From Novosphingobium sp. (lineage in GTDB: Bacteria > Pseudomonadota > Alphaproteobacteria > Sphingomonadales > Sphingomonadaceae): a DNA stretch of 23,495 bases. Under the pieces are notes generated by a model. That model was not told the DNA's origin, did no database searches, and was given only the letters and a program-made list of their open reading frames with translations. This document shows positions 6,734 to 14,186 of the stretch, one piece after another; position 1 is the stretch's first letter, and the number at the start of each line of letters is the position of its first letter. Position numbers and translations under genes: made by a program. The stretch covers positions 1 to 23,495 of the forward strand of contig JAIXYF010000327.1 in NCBI GenBank assembly GCA_027490345.1, read 5' to 3'.

Positions 6734-8350
6734 GTGAGCGAGACCACCGACGTCCTGATCATTGGCGCGGGCGCGGCCGGCATGGCGGCGGCGCTGTCTG
6801 CCCATGCAGCGGGCGCGTCGGTCACGCTCGCCGAAAAGAGCGAGCGGCTGGGCGGCACGGCGGCGGTTTCGGGCGGGATCATCTGGGCGGCGAACAACCC
6901 GCGTATGCAAGCCGAAGGAATCGCCGACAGCGAGGAAGACGCGCTCGCCTATTTCGGCAGCCTTGATCATGGAGAGATGGACACCGATGTGCTGGGCGCT
7001 TTTGTGCGCGAAGCACCCGGCGCGCTTGCGTTTCTGGAAGAGGCAGGCGCACTGTCGGTCAGCATCCTGCCAAGCTACCCGGACTATTACCTCGACCGGC
7101 CCGGCGCAAAACCCGAAGGCGGGCGGGCGCTGGATAACGAACTGTTCGATTTCACCACGCTCGGGCCGTGGGCGGAGAAGGTGTTCAGCGACGGCGTGAT
7201 CCAGCGCATGATGCTGCGCGAAACGCCGCTCGGTGGTTCGTCAGGCTATGTCGATCCGGCGGAGCTGAAGCGCCGGGCGGAAGCGGACCTGCGCGGGTTC
7301 GGGCAAGCAATGGTCGGGCGGCTGCTGGCCGCCTGCCTCGCGCGCGGGATCGAACCACAGCTGGGCATGAAGGCGCAGCGGCTGATCGTGGAGAAGGGCC
7401 GGATTGCCGGTGTGGAGTTTGCAGGCGGGCGCAGCATCCGCGCGCGCCGGGGCGTGATCCTCGCAACCGGCGGATTCGAATGGAACGAGAGCCTCAAGAA
7501 AACCTTCCTTCGCGGCCCGCTCGATATGCCCGCCTCGCCGCCGGGCAATACCGGCGATGGGCTGAAACTGGCCATGTCCGTCGGCGCGGGCCTGGGCAAC
7601 ATGACCTCGGCGTGGTGGGTGCCCACGCTCTCCCCCGACGGCGCGCAGTGGCCGGGCGGCGAGCAGCGCGCCAGCCCGGTGTTGATCGAGCGCACCCTGC
7701 CGCACAGCCTGCTGGTCAACCGTGCAGGCAAGCGCTTCTGCAACGAGGCGAACAATTATTCCTCGCTGGCGGGGGCGTTCCACCAGTTCGATCCGGCGAG
7801 TTACGATTATCCCAACAACCCGGCTTGGCTGGTGTTCGATGCGCAATATCGCGCGCGCTATCCGCTGGGCACGGTCATGCCGTTCGATCCGCTGCCCGAC
7901 TGGGTTTTAACGGGCGACACGCTGGAAGAGCTGGCTGCGAAGATGGGCATTGATGCTGCAAATTTGCTGCACACGGTGGAACGCTTCAACGATCATGCTG
8001 CAGACGCACAGGACCCGGATTTCGGGCGCGGTGTCAGCGCCTACGATCACTTTTACGGTGACCGTTCGCGCCCCGGCGCGGCAGCGACTTTGGGACCGTT
8101 GGATCAGGGGCCGTTCCACGCGGTGCAGCTGAAACTCGGCGCGCTCGGCACCAATGGCGGCGCGCGTACCAATGCCGCGGCGCAAGTGCTCGATGTGGAG
8201 GGTGAACCGATCCCCGGGCTCTATGGCGCGGGCAACGTGATCGCCTGCCCCACGGGCAGCGTCTATGCGGGTGCAGGCGGCACGCTCGGCCCGGCGCTGA
8301 CGTTTGGATGTATTGCGGGGCGCACGGCCGCGCGGCTCGCCAATCAATAA
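6734..8350 (+). CDS. FAD-dependent dehydrogenase, 3-ketosteroid delta1-dehydrogenase-like
   Basis: This is a 538-residue flavoprotein of the succinate dehydrogenase/fumarate reductase flavoprotein superfamily, KstD branch. GAGAAG at 11-16 and Glu34 form the FAD ADP-binding motif; ILATGGFEWN is the second FAD segment. PDYY near 116-119 and the C-terminal YAGAGGTLGPALTFG segment (Tyr511, Gly515, spaced four apart) match places where 3-ketosteroid delta1-dehydrogenases have active-site Tyr119, Tyr487 and Gly491. It probably removes two hydrogens next to a ring ketone to give an enone. I chose the GTG at 6734, two bases after the SDR stop with a G-rich site upstream; a longer frame from 6632 lies wholly inside the SDR. 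The substrate need not be a steroid. Confidence 0.9.
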   Translation: MSETTDVLIIGAGAAGMAAALSAHAAGASVTLAEKSERLGGTAAVSGGIIWAANNPRMQAEGIADSEEDALAYFGSLDHGEMDTDVLGAFVREAPGALAFLEEAGALSVSILPSYPDYYLDRPGAKPEGGRALDNELFDFTTLGPWAEKVFSDGVIQRMMLRETPLGGSSGYVDPAELKRRAEADLRGFGQAMVGRLLAACLARGIEPQLGMKAQRLIVEKGRIAGVEFAGGRSIRARRGVILATGGFEWNESLKKTFLRGPLDMPASPPGNTGDGLKLAMSVGAGLGNMTSAWWVPTLSPDGAQWPGGEQRASPVLIERTLPHSLLVNRAGKRFCNEANNYSSLAGAFHQFDPASYDYPNNPAWLVFDAQYRARYPLGTVMPFDPLPDWVLTGDTLEELAAKMGIDAANLLHTVERFNDHAADAQDPDFGRGVSAYDHFYGDRSRPGAAATLGPLDQGPFHAVQLKLGALGTNGGARTNAAAQVLDVEGEPIPGLYGAGNVIACPTGSVYAGAGGTLGPALTFGCIAGRTAARLANQ

Positions 8351-8360
8351 GGAAATCAAA

Positions 8361-9311
8361 ATGAAGCGCATTCTGGTGCTGGGCGCGACGGGCGACCAGG
8401 GGCATCCGCTGCTGACCCGGCTGATCGCAGGCGGCATGACCCCGGTGGCAGCGCTGCGCAATCCGCAGGCGCTGGCGGGCACCGAGTTCGCCGATGTCGA
8501 AACCGTGGCGGCGGACATCTATGACGAAGCCTCGATGATCGCGGCGGGCAAGGGGATGGACGCGATTGCCGCGCACTTGCCCTTCGTGTTCGACCGGGAT
8601 CTGGCGCAGAAGATGGGCGCCAGCATCGCCGCGGCGGGCAAGGCGAACGGCGTGAAGCGCATCGTCTTCCACACCAGCTGCCATGTCGCGGACGAGGATA
8701 TCGGCAGCCCGGCCATGGATGGGCGGCGCGATATCATCGCGGCAATTGCGGGAAGCGGATGCGAATGGGCCATCATCGAATCGCGCGTGTTCATGGACAA
8801 CATGATCCGCAGCTGGAACAAGCCCGGCATCGTGAACAAGGGCATCTTTGCCTATCCGGCCAAGCCTGATCTCAAGATCTCGTGGATCTGCCTCGATGAC
8901 GTGGCGGCATTCATGGTGGAAGCCTTGACCAATGCCGATCTGCCCAGCGGGCGCTACAAGGTCGGCGGGCCGGAAGCGCTGGTGGGCGATGAAGTGGCCG
9001 CCACGCTCAGCAAGGTTTCGGGCAAGGCGATCACGTTCAAGAGCCTGACACCGGACGATTTCGCCTCGGCCATGAGCCTCCTTGTAACAGGTTCGGCAGA
9101 TGTGAAGCCGCTCTCGATCTACGACGGGATGGCGCAATTCTATCGCTGGTACAACGCGCAAGCCCAGTCGCCGCTGGTGGTGACGGGCGAAGAAATGGCG
9201 CAGCATTTCCAGCACAAGCCTGCCAGCCTTGCCGAATGGGCTGCGCGGCAGGATTGGAACGATCCGCGCGATCCGGCCCTGCCCACGCGGCTGGCAGGAG
9301 TGGCGCGCTAA
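8361..9311 (+). CDS. NmrA-like atypical SDR (NAD(P)-binding), paralogue of 745-1677
   Basis: This 316-residue protein has GATGDQG at residues 8-14 and the same layout as the NmrA-like gene at 745. Shared signatures are FMDN, YPAKP, WICLDDVA, VGGPEAL, a TPDDF stretch, FYRWYN and the C-terminal WAARQDWND. Family members bind NADP(H) and are either sensors or reductases. AAGGAAA overlaps the stop codon of the FAD dehydrogenase gene and precedes ATG 8361; the longer frame from 8304 is rejected because it lies in that gene. Two such paralogues in one catabolic cluster, each next to SDR-type genes, make an enzymatic role at least as likely as a regulatory one. This is inference. Confidence 0.88.
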   Translation: MKRILVLGATGDQGHPLLTRLIAGGMTPVAALRNPQALAGTEFADVETVAADIYDEASMIAAGKGMDAIAAHLPFVFDRDLAQKMGASIAAAGKANGVKRIVFHTSCHVADEDIGSPAMDGRRDIIAAIAGSGCEWAIIESRVFMDNMIRSWNKPGIVNKGIFAYPAKPDLKISWICLDDVAAFMVEALTNADLPSGRYKVGGPEALVGDEVAATLSKVSGKAITFKSLTPDDFASAMSLLVTGSADVKPLSIYDGMAQFYRWYNAQAQSPLVVTGEEMAQHFQHKPASLAEWAARQDWNDPRDPALPTRLAGVAR

Positions 9312-9402
9312 TGCCCTTTGGGGCTCATTCAATTCGGTAGGTCCGCACCTGCCAAGGTGCCGCTAGTCTCGGCAACAACGCATCACTTCTGGGAGATTCC
9401 GT
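9312..9402 (+). promoter_or_regulatory. 91-base intergenic region, probable internal promoter
   Basis: This is the longest gap inside the 3844-11414 plus-strand series, so a second promoter may lie here. It holds a small hairpin, GCACCT (9345-9350) and AGGTGC (9355-9360) with a four-base loop, and GGGAG at 9391-9395 as ribosome site for the GTG at 9403. GCTAGTCTCGGC at 9362-9373 resembles CTTAGGCTCGGC upstream of the gene at 23441. No consensus promoter boxes could be assigned. Confidence 0.35.
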
Positions 9403-10401
9403 GTGACTGAAACCCGCCAATGGCTGCTCAATGGACATCCGCGTGGCCGCCCGATCAACGATGACGACCTCAAGCTGGTGACGAACACGCTGCCCGAGCC
9501 GGGCCCGGGCCAGATGCTGCTGAAAACGCACTTCCTCGGCTTCGATCCGGCGCAGAAGGGCTGGATGGAAAACATCGCCGACTACGTTGCGCCGATGGCG
9601 ATTGGCGATGTCATGCGCGGCTCGGGCATTGTCGAAGTCGTGGCCAGCAATGGCGGCAAGTTCCCGGTAGGGACCACGCTCGCAGGCTCGATCAACTGGA
9701 GCGAATACCTGATCCACGATGGCGAGGGGCTGATCCCCTGCATGCCCGATCTGCCGCCCACGGCGATGCTCTCGATCCTCGGCACTACTGGCGTCACGGC
9801 CTATTGCGGCCTGTTCAAGGTGGGCGAGCCGGTGGCGGGTGATGTTGTCGTCGTCTCGGGTGCGGCGGGCGCCACGGGTTCGATCGTCGGCCAGCTGGCC
9901 AAGATCGCGGGCTGCACCGTGATCGGCATCGCGGGCGGCCCCGAGAAGTGCGAGTGGCTGGTGAAAGAGGCCGGTTACGACCACGCCATCGATTACAAGG
10001 CCGGGCCGATCCGCGCGCAATTGAAGGAATTGGCGCCGAACGGGATCAACGTGATCTTCGACAATGTCGGCGGCAAGATCCTGAACGACATGCTCGCCTG
10101 CATCGCGACGGGGGCCCGCGTGGTGATCTGCGGCGGCATTAGCCGCTACGAAACGGGCAACCTGCCTGCAGGTCCGGAAAACTACTTCAACCTCGTGTTC
10201 CGCCGTGCGCGTATGCAGGGCTTCATCGTGCTTGATTGGGCCAGCGAGTTCCCGGATATCCGCCGCCGCCTAGTCCAGTGGGTCAACGAGGGCCGCCTGG
10301 CCTACCGCGAGGACGTGCAGCACGGCTTCGAGAACGCACCTGCAACTTTACAGAGGCTGTTCTCGGGTTCGAACAAGGGCAAGCAGCTGCTCAAGCTGTA
10401 A
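9403..10401 (+). CDS. CurA/leukotriene B4 dehydrogenase-like NADP-dependent reductase (MDR)
   Basis: This is a 332-residue zinc-free medium-chain reductase of the PTGR/CurA group, which reduces the C=C of enones or oxidises allylic alcohols with NADP(H). It has an N-terminal WLLNGHPRGRP typical of the group, the nucleotide loop AAGATGS at 154-160, and GGPEKC at 178-183 whose Lys usually contacts the 2'-phosphate of NADP. Zinc-ligand motifs of alcohol dehydrogenases are absent. The GTG start at 9403 has GGGAG seven bases upstream. The next SDR begins 18 bases after its stop. The C-terminal LFSGSNKGKQLLKL is typical. It is a distant paralogue of the reductase at 16124-17134. Confidence 0.9.
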   Translation: MTETRQWLLNGHPRGRPINDDDLKLVTNTLPEPGPGQMLLKTHFLGFDPAQKGWMENIADYVAPMAIGDVMRGSGIVEVVASNGGKFPVGTTLAGSINWSEYLIHDGEGLIPCMPDLPPTAMLSILGTTGVTAYCGLFKVGEPVAGDVVVVSGAAGATGSIVGQLAKIAGCTVIGIAGGPEKCEWLVKEAGYDHAIDYKAGPIRAQLKELAPNGINVIFDNVGGKILNDMLACIATGARVVICGGISRYETGNLPAGPENYFNLVFRRARMQGFIVLDWASEFPDIRRRLVQWVNEGRLAYREDVQHGFENAPATLQRLFSGSNKGKQLLKL

Positions 10402-10419
10402 GCGAAAGGAACAAAGACC

Positions 10420-11100
10420 ATGGCGACCGTCGTGATTACCGGAGCTGCGCGGGGCATTGGCCTTGCGCTTGCTGCGCAGCATGTTGCGGCGGGCGACCGC
10501 GTGCTGGCCTTGCCGCGCAAGGCCAGCACCGAGCTGGAGGCGCTGGCGGCGTCCTCGGGCGGGCGGCTGACCATTCACGCGTGCGATGTGGCGCGTGATG
10601 CGTCCGTACGCAGCGCGGCGGCGGAAAGCGGCGATGCGCCGGTCGATGTGCTTTATAACGTGGCGGGCGTTTCGGGGCCGGTTGCCAATGAGCTGGAAGG
10701 CGCGGACTGGGACGCCTGGAACGAGACGTTCGCAATCATGGTGCAAGGCCCGCTCAGAGTGCTGCAGGCGTTTCTGCCGCGCATGAGCGAGGGCAGCAAG
10801 GTCATCAATGTGACCAGCCAGCTGGGTGCATCGACCTGGCCGATGGGCGGCTTCTATGCCTATGCGGCAGCCAAGGCGGGGCTCAATCGGTTGACCCGGT
10901 CGCTGGCGATCGACCTCAAGCCGCGTGGGGTGATTCTGGGGGTGGTCCATCCCGGCTGGGTGCAGACCGAGCTGGGCGGCCCGCATGCCCAGATCAGCCC
11001 CGAAGAAAGCGCGGCTGGCCTGCGTAAGCTGGCTGAAGAATGGATGCTGGAAGACAGCGGCGAGTTTCGCAAATGGAACGGCGAACCGCACGCCTGGTAA
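10420..11100 (+). CDS. Short-chain dehydrogenase/reductase, C-factor-like
   Basis: This short 226-residue SDR has TGAARGIG at 7-14 and Arg33 after the second strand (LPRK, favours NADPH). NVAG at 80-83 replaces NNAG, followed by Ser133 and YAAAK with Tyr148 and Lys152. Its length and the HPGWVQTELGG stretch place it near the C-factor/CsgA-type SDRs. AAAGGA at 10405-10410 lies nine bases before the ATG. The stop TAA shares its last A with the ATG of the DUF1905 gene (TAATG), so the two are coupled. The likely role is carbonyl reduction; the substrate is unknown. Confidence 0.9.
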   Translation: MATVVITGAARGIGLALAAQHVAAGDRVLALPRKASTELEALAASSGGRLTIHACDVARDASVRSAAAESGDAPVDVLYNVAGVSGPVANELEGADWDAWNETFAIMVQGPLRVLQAFLPRMSEGSKVINVTSQLGASTWPMGGFYAYAAAKAGLNRLTRSLAIDLKPRGVILGVVHPGWVQTELGGPHAQISPEESAAGLRKLAEEWMLEDSGEFRKWNGEPHAW

Positions 11101-11414
11101 TGGCGGATGAGGGGCGCGAGCCGCTGTTTGATGCGGTGTTCGAAGGCACCGTGATCGAATGGCGCGGCCCCGCGCCCTATCTCTTCGTGCCCCTGCCAGA
11201 CGAGCTTATGGGTGAACTGCGCCACGCCGCGCGCCTTGCAAGTTATGGGTGGGGCGTGGTTCCGGTCAGTGCGGAGGTGGACGGCGCGCCGTTCACGTCC
11301 TCGTTGTTTCCGCGCGCCGGGGGCTATCTGCTGCCCGTTAAAGTGTCCGTGCAGAAGACCACCGGGGTCGGGATCGGCAGCCGTGTGACAGTGCGGATCA
11401 CCGTGCTCGGCTAG
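11100..11414 (+). CDS. DUF1905-family small protein
   Basis: This 104-residue protein matches the DUF1905 family: FDAVFEGTVIEWRGPAPYLFVPLP near the N-terminus, then a GWGVVPVSAEVDG beta segment and a closing VTVRITVLG strand. The family forms a small beta barrel of unknown biochemical role, often found beside or fused to YdeI/OmdA-type domains. The start was chosen from the one-base TAATG overlap with the upstream SDR. It is the last gene of the series and is followed at once by a hairpin. No catalytic residues can be proposed. Confidence 0.75.
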   Translation: MADEGREPLFDAVFEGTVIEWRGPAPYLFVPLPDELMGELRHAARLASYGWGVVPVSAEVDGAPFTSSLFPRAGGYLLPVKVSVQKTTGVGIGSRVTVRITVLG

Positions 11415-11417
11415 GTC

Positions 11418-11433
11418 CCGGCACATCTGCCGG
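11418..11433 (+). terminator. Short GC hairpin after the DUF1905 gene
   Basis: CCGGCA (11418-11423) and TGCCGG (11428-11433) form a perfect 6-bp stem with a CATC loop, followed by TTT. It starts four bases after the DUF1905 stop codon, where the series of plus-strand genes ends. The T-run is short, so it is a modest intrinsic terminator candidate. Confidence 0.45.
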
Positions 11434-11477
11434 TTTCCTATCAAATGTATGAAGTTGCCGCTTAAGCAGTTGAGCAC

Positions 11478-11495
11478 GGTATCCTGTTTGATACC
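11478..11495. promoter_or_regulatory. Operator-like palindrome GGTATC-N6-GATACC
   Basis: This is a perfect inverted repeat of two 6-base arms separated by six bases, lying 54 bases before the ribosome site of the relic gene at 11562 and upstream of the Rieske/SnoaL operon. The spacing and symmetry suit a dimeric repressor or activator (TetR-like, for instance), but no regulator gene is in the window. The related half-site TATCAAA also occurs at 11439-11445. Confidence 0.4.
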
Positions 11496-11561
11496 CTCGC
11501 TGCACGATGCCCAGACCCGGAAGAATCCGGGCGGAAAGGCAAGTTAGCGGGAGAGGCAAAA

Positions 11562-11730
11562 ATGCGGCACACGGATTTTTTCCTTTCGGGCACGGCGCGC
11601 TGCGCCGCTTCCACCTTGCCGGTTGCGGCAGCAGCCACAAACCCGCTGCAACGCGGCAAGGCTGGGAGATATCATCGGCTATGGTGCCATGCCGCGCACC
11701 GTGCGGATGCAGATCACCGTGCGCTATTGA
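11562..11730 (+). pseudogene. Probable deletion remnant of a TonB-dependent receptor gene
   Basis: This stretch fills most of the 362-base gap between the DUF1905 and Rieske genes. A strong ribosome site (GGGAGAGG, 11549-11556) precedes an ATG at 11562 opening a signal-peptide-like stretch of about 28 codons (MRHTDFFLSGTA, then a hydrophobic part ending AAAAT). In another frame, the bases before the TGA at 11728-11730 encode GDIIGYGAMPRTVRMQITVRY. This looks like the last beta strand of an outer-membrane receptor: a PRT turn, alternating hydrophobic residues and a terminal aromatic. The two pieces read as the head and tail of one gene with its middle lost and the frame shifted. What is seen is the two peptide fragments; the receptor identity is inferred. 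Confidence 0.42.
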
Positions 11731-11776
11731 TCGCAGGCCGGAAGGGGCAGACAACGTTGCAAAGGAGCTTGCGCGC

Positions 11777-13156
11777 ATGAACCTTGAGACCAGTTTGCCG
11801 CTTTCCGCGCAGCCCGGCGTGGCGCGCTGCCCCGGGCCGAGCACGCGCGACATCATTCTGGCTGACGGACAGGATGTACCGCCTGCGCTGATCGCCGAGG
11901 CTTATGCCTTCGCGGGCGACGCGGACATCTCCTACGATCGCTACACCAGCGCCGATTTCATGGCGCGCGAGTTCACCCACATGTGGGCGCGCACCTGGCA
12001 ATGGGCCGCGCGCGTGGAGCACATTCCCGAAGCGGGCGATTATATCACCTATGATATCGGCCCGTGGTCGATCCTCATCGTGCGCGGCGATGACATGGAA
12101 ATCCGCGCGTATCGCAACGTGTGCCTGCACCGGGGCACCCAGCTGAAAAGGTCCGACAGCAGCGGCAATGCTGCGGAAATTCGCTGCCCGTTCCACGGCT
12201 GGCGCTGGTCGCTGGAAGGGGGGCTTTCGCACCTCCCCTGCCGCTGGGATTTCCCGCATGTGCACGACGAGGACTTCAGCCTGCCGCAAGTGCGGATGGA
12301 AACCTGGGGCGGGTTCGTGTTCATCAACCTCGATCCCGATGCCCGCCCGTTGGCCGAGCAACTGGGGCCGCTGGCCGAGCATTTTTCCGGTCGCTGGGAT
12401 CTGGCCGACCGGCGCATTGCGCTGCATGTGCAAAAGGAACTGCCGACCAACTGGAAGGCCGCGCAGGAGGCGTTTCTCGAAGCGTATCACGTCTATGAAA
12501 CCCATTCGCAGGCCCTGCCGACGGCCGCGGACGCCAATGCACAATACGACCTGTTCAGCGACCATGTGACGCGCTTTGTCCACACAATTGGCGTGGCGAG
12601 CCCGCACTACACGGGCAATCAGACCGAGCAGGAACTGTTCGACCGGATGCGCGTCGGCGGCGGGTCGCTGCCCGAGGGGCGGACGGCGCGGTCTTATGCT
12701 GCAGAAGTGCTGCGGGGCCAGATGTCGGCGGAGCTAGGCGTGCCGCTCGATATCTATTCGGACAGCGAGATGCTCGATTCCATCGAGTATCACTTGTTCC
12801 CCAACATGTGCCTGTTTCCGGGCGTGTCGCTGCCGATGATCTACCGGTTCCGGCCCATCGGCAATGATCCCTCGCGCTCGCTGTTCGATCTCATGTTCCT
12901 GAAGCTGGTACCGCCGGGAACCCCGGTGGAGCATCCGCCCGAGCCGGTGCGGCTGACGGTCGAGCAATCCTATGCCGAAGCGCCGGGGATGAACCCCGGC
13001 CTTGGCGGGGTCTACGATCAGGATACCGACAACCTCGCGCTGCAGTATCAGGGCTTTCTCGGCTCAGCCAAGCGTGGGCAGACGCTGGGCAACTATCAGG
13101 AAGCGCGCATCCGCCAGTTCCACCAGACCATCGACAGCTATCTGGAAAGGCCCTGA
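11777..13156 (+). CDS. Rieske non-heme iron oxygenase, alpha subunit
   Basis: This is a 459-residue oxygenase alpha subunit. The Rieske ligands are Cys116, His118, Cys137 and His140 (C-x-H-x18-C-x2-H, with CPFHGW). The catalytic iron site is in FLEAYHVYETH with His238 and His243, and Glu235 stands at the electron-relay position. AAAGGAG at 11761-11767 lies nine bases before ATG 11777; an open frame runs back to 11507 but crosses the relic region. It is the first intact gene of the 11777-16083 operon, and the next SnoaL-like gene starts two bases after its stop. No beta subunit, ferredoxin or reductase accompanies it. Hydroxylation or demethylation of a cyclic substrate is the family role; the substrate is unknown. 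Confidence 0.93.
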   Translation: MNLETSLPLSAQPGVARCPGPSTRDIILADGQDVPPALIAEAYAFAGDADISYDRYTSADFMAREFTHMWARTWQWAARVEHIPEAGDYITYDIGPWSILIVRGDDMEIRAYRNVCLHRGTQLKRSDSSGNAAEIRCPFHGWRWSLEGGLSHLPCRWDFPHVHDEDFSLPQVRMETWGGFVFINLDPDARPLAEQLGPLAEHFSGRWDLADRRIALHVQKELPTNWKAAQEAFLEAYHVYETHSQALPTAADANAQYDLFSDHVTRFVHTIGVASPHYTGNQTEQELFDRMRVGGGSLPEGRTARSYAAEVLRGQMSAELGVPLDIYSDSEMLDSIEYHLFPNMCLFPGVSLPMIYRFRPIGNDPSRSLFDLMFLKLVPPGTPVEHPPEPVRLTVEQSYAEAPGMNPGLGGVYDQDTDNLALQYQGFLGSAKRGQTLGNYQEARIRQFHQTIDSYLERP

Positions 13157-13158
13157 CG

Positions 13159-13677
13159 ATGGAACCGCTTGATCGCCTCACCTCGTGGCAGGCCATCTAT
13201 GATCTCAGCTGCGATTACATGCGCGCGCAGGACCGGCTCGATCCGGCGCTGCACATCTCGGTGTTCCATGATGACGCGACGACCGACTACGGTGCGGGCT
13301 GGCAGGGCGATGCGCCGGGCTTCGTGGCCTTCGCGCAGAAGGTGCTGACCCCGCACAAGGCCAATCACCACATGATCGGGCAAGTGCGGATCGATTTCGA
13401 AAGTGCAGACATCGCGTTCGGCGAAGTCTATTTTCAGGCGCATCACCGTGTGGCGGGCGATGGCGGCGGCGAGCGCGACATGTTCGTCGCCGGGCGCTAC
13501 GTCGACCGGTACGAGCGGCGCGCCGGCGTGTGGAAGATCGCGCATCGCAGCGAGCTGGTCGATTGGGTGCGCGATGAGCCTGCCGCCGATCTGCCCGGAG
13601 GCGAGGCCATGTTTCCGTGGGGCGCAAGGGCACCCGACGATCTGAGCTGCCGCCGTGAGGAGATGCGGACCCGATGA
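13159..13677 (+). CDS. SnoaL_4/LinA-like NTF2-fold protein, first of three
   Basis: This 172-residue protein is of the SnoaL_4 group. Asp25 (in RAQD) and His71 (in NHHMIGQ) align with the LinA catalytic pair Asp25-His73. It also has the family's AGRYVDRYERRAGVWKIAHR stretch and a DW about 20 residues further on. The GID motif common in its neighbours is replaced by AQD, and a C-terminal extension of about 30 residues follows the domain. GAAAGG at 13144-13149 is nine bases before the ATG, and the gene starts two bases after the Rieske stop. Its own stop overlaps the next SnoaL-like start by four bases. A dehydratase, dehydrohalogenase or isomerase role is possible; a non-catalytic role cannot be excluded. 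Confidence 0.88.
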   Translation: MEPLDRLTSWQAIYDLSCDYMRAQDRLDPALHISVFHDDATTDYGAGWQGDAPGFVAFAQKVLTPHKANHHMIGQVRIDFESADIAFGEVYFQAHHRVAGDGGGERDMFVAGRYVDRYERRAGVWKIAHRSELVDWVRDEPAADLPGGEAMFPWGARAPDDLSCRREEMRTR

Positions 13678-14183
13678 GCACAGTATACCCCGGTGAGGTC
13701 GCCGACCGGCTGGCGATCATGGATGTGCTCAGCCGCTATGCGCGCGGGATCGACCGCTGCGATCTGGAGGTGCTCAAGAGCGTGTGGTGGGACGATGCGC
13801 TGGTCGATTACGGCACCGGCGATGCCCCGGCGCTCGGCTGGTCCGAGGCCGTGCTGCCCGCGCTGGCCGCCATGCGCCGCACGCAGCATTTCCTTGGCAA
13901 CATGCTGATCGACATCGATGGCGATACTGCGACTGCCGAGACGTATTGCCGTGCTTGGCATGAAGTCGACTCGCCCGATGGCCCGCAGGAAATGGACGTT
14001 GGCGGCCGCTATCTGGATCGGCTGGAGAAACGCGGCGACGAATGGCGCCTGGCGCACCGCCGCTATGTGCTTGACTGGAGCCGTAACTGCCCCTCCACCG
14101 CCCAGTGGGACGGGCCGCTTTATGGCACGCTGAAGCGCCACGGCCAGCGCATGCCCGATGATCCTCTCTATACCGGAGACTGA
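13674..14183 (+). CDS. SnoaL_4/LinA-like NTF2-fold protein, second of three
   Basis: This 169-residue protein has RLAIMDVLSRYARGID at its N-terminus with Asp27, and TQHFLGN with His72, matching the LinA/BaiE-type Asp-His pair. The C-terminal GGRYLDRLEKRGDEWRLAHR and DW complete the family pattern. It is related to the third member (14187), with which it shares RGIDRCD, MRRTQH and the GRYLDR block. The start overlaps the upstream stop (ATGA), and GAGGAG sits at 13657-13662. Three such genes in a row, expressed together between two Rieske oxygenase genes, suggest either different elimination steps or a hetero-oligomer; both are inference. Confidence 0.88.
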   Translation: MSTVYPGEVADRLAIMDVLSRYARGIDRCDLEVLKSVWWDDALVDYGTGDAPALGWSEAVLPALAAMRRTQHFLGNMLIDIDGDTATAETYCRAWHEVDSPDGPQEMDVGGRYLDRLEKRGDEWRLAHRRYVLDWSRNCPSTAQWDGPLYGTLKRHGQRMPDDPLYTGD

Positions 14184-14186
14184 ACC

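Noticed and set aside
6734..8350. Calling the pathway steroid degradation on the strength of the KstD-like gene
   Set aside because: None of the diagnostic steroid genes (9-alpha-hydroxylase pair, seco-steroid dioxygenase and hydrolase) is present, and this flavoprotein family acts on other cyclic ketones too.
8034..9332. Minus-strand open frame of 432 codons opposite the FAD and NmrA-like genes
   Set aside because: It crosses the junction of two well-supported plus-strand genes and encodes a low-complexity Arg/His-rich peptide.
11507..11776. N-terminal extension of the Rieske gene by 90 codons
   Set aside because: The extension has no similarity to Rieske N-termini, crosses the receptor-like scar, and a strong AAAGGAG site marks the ATG at 11777.
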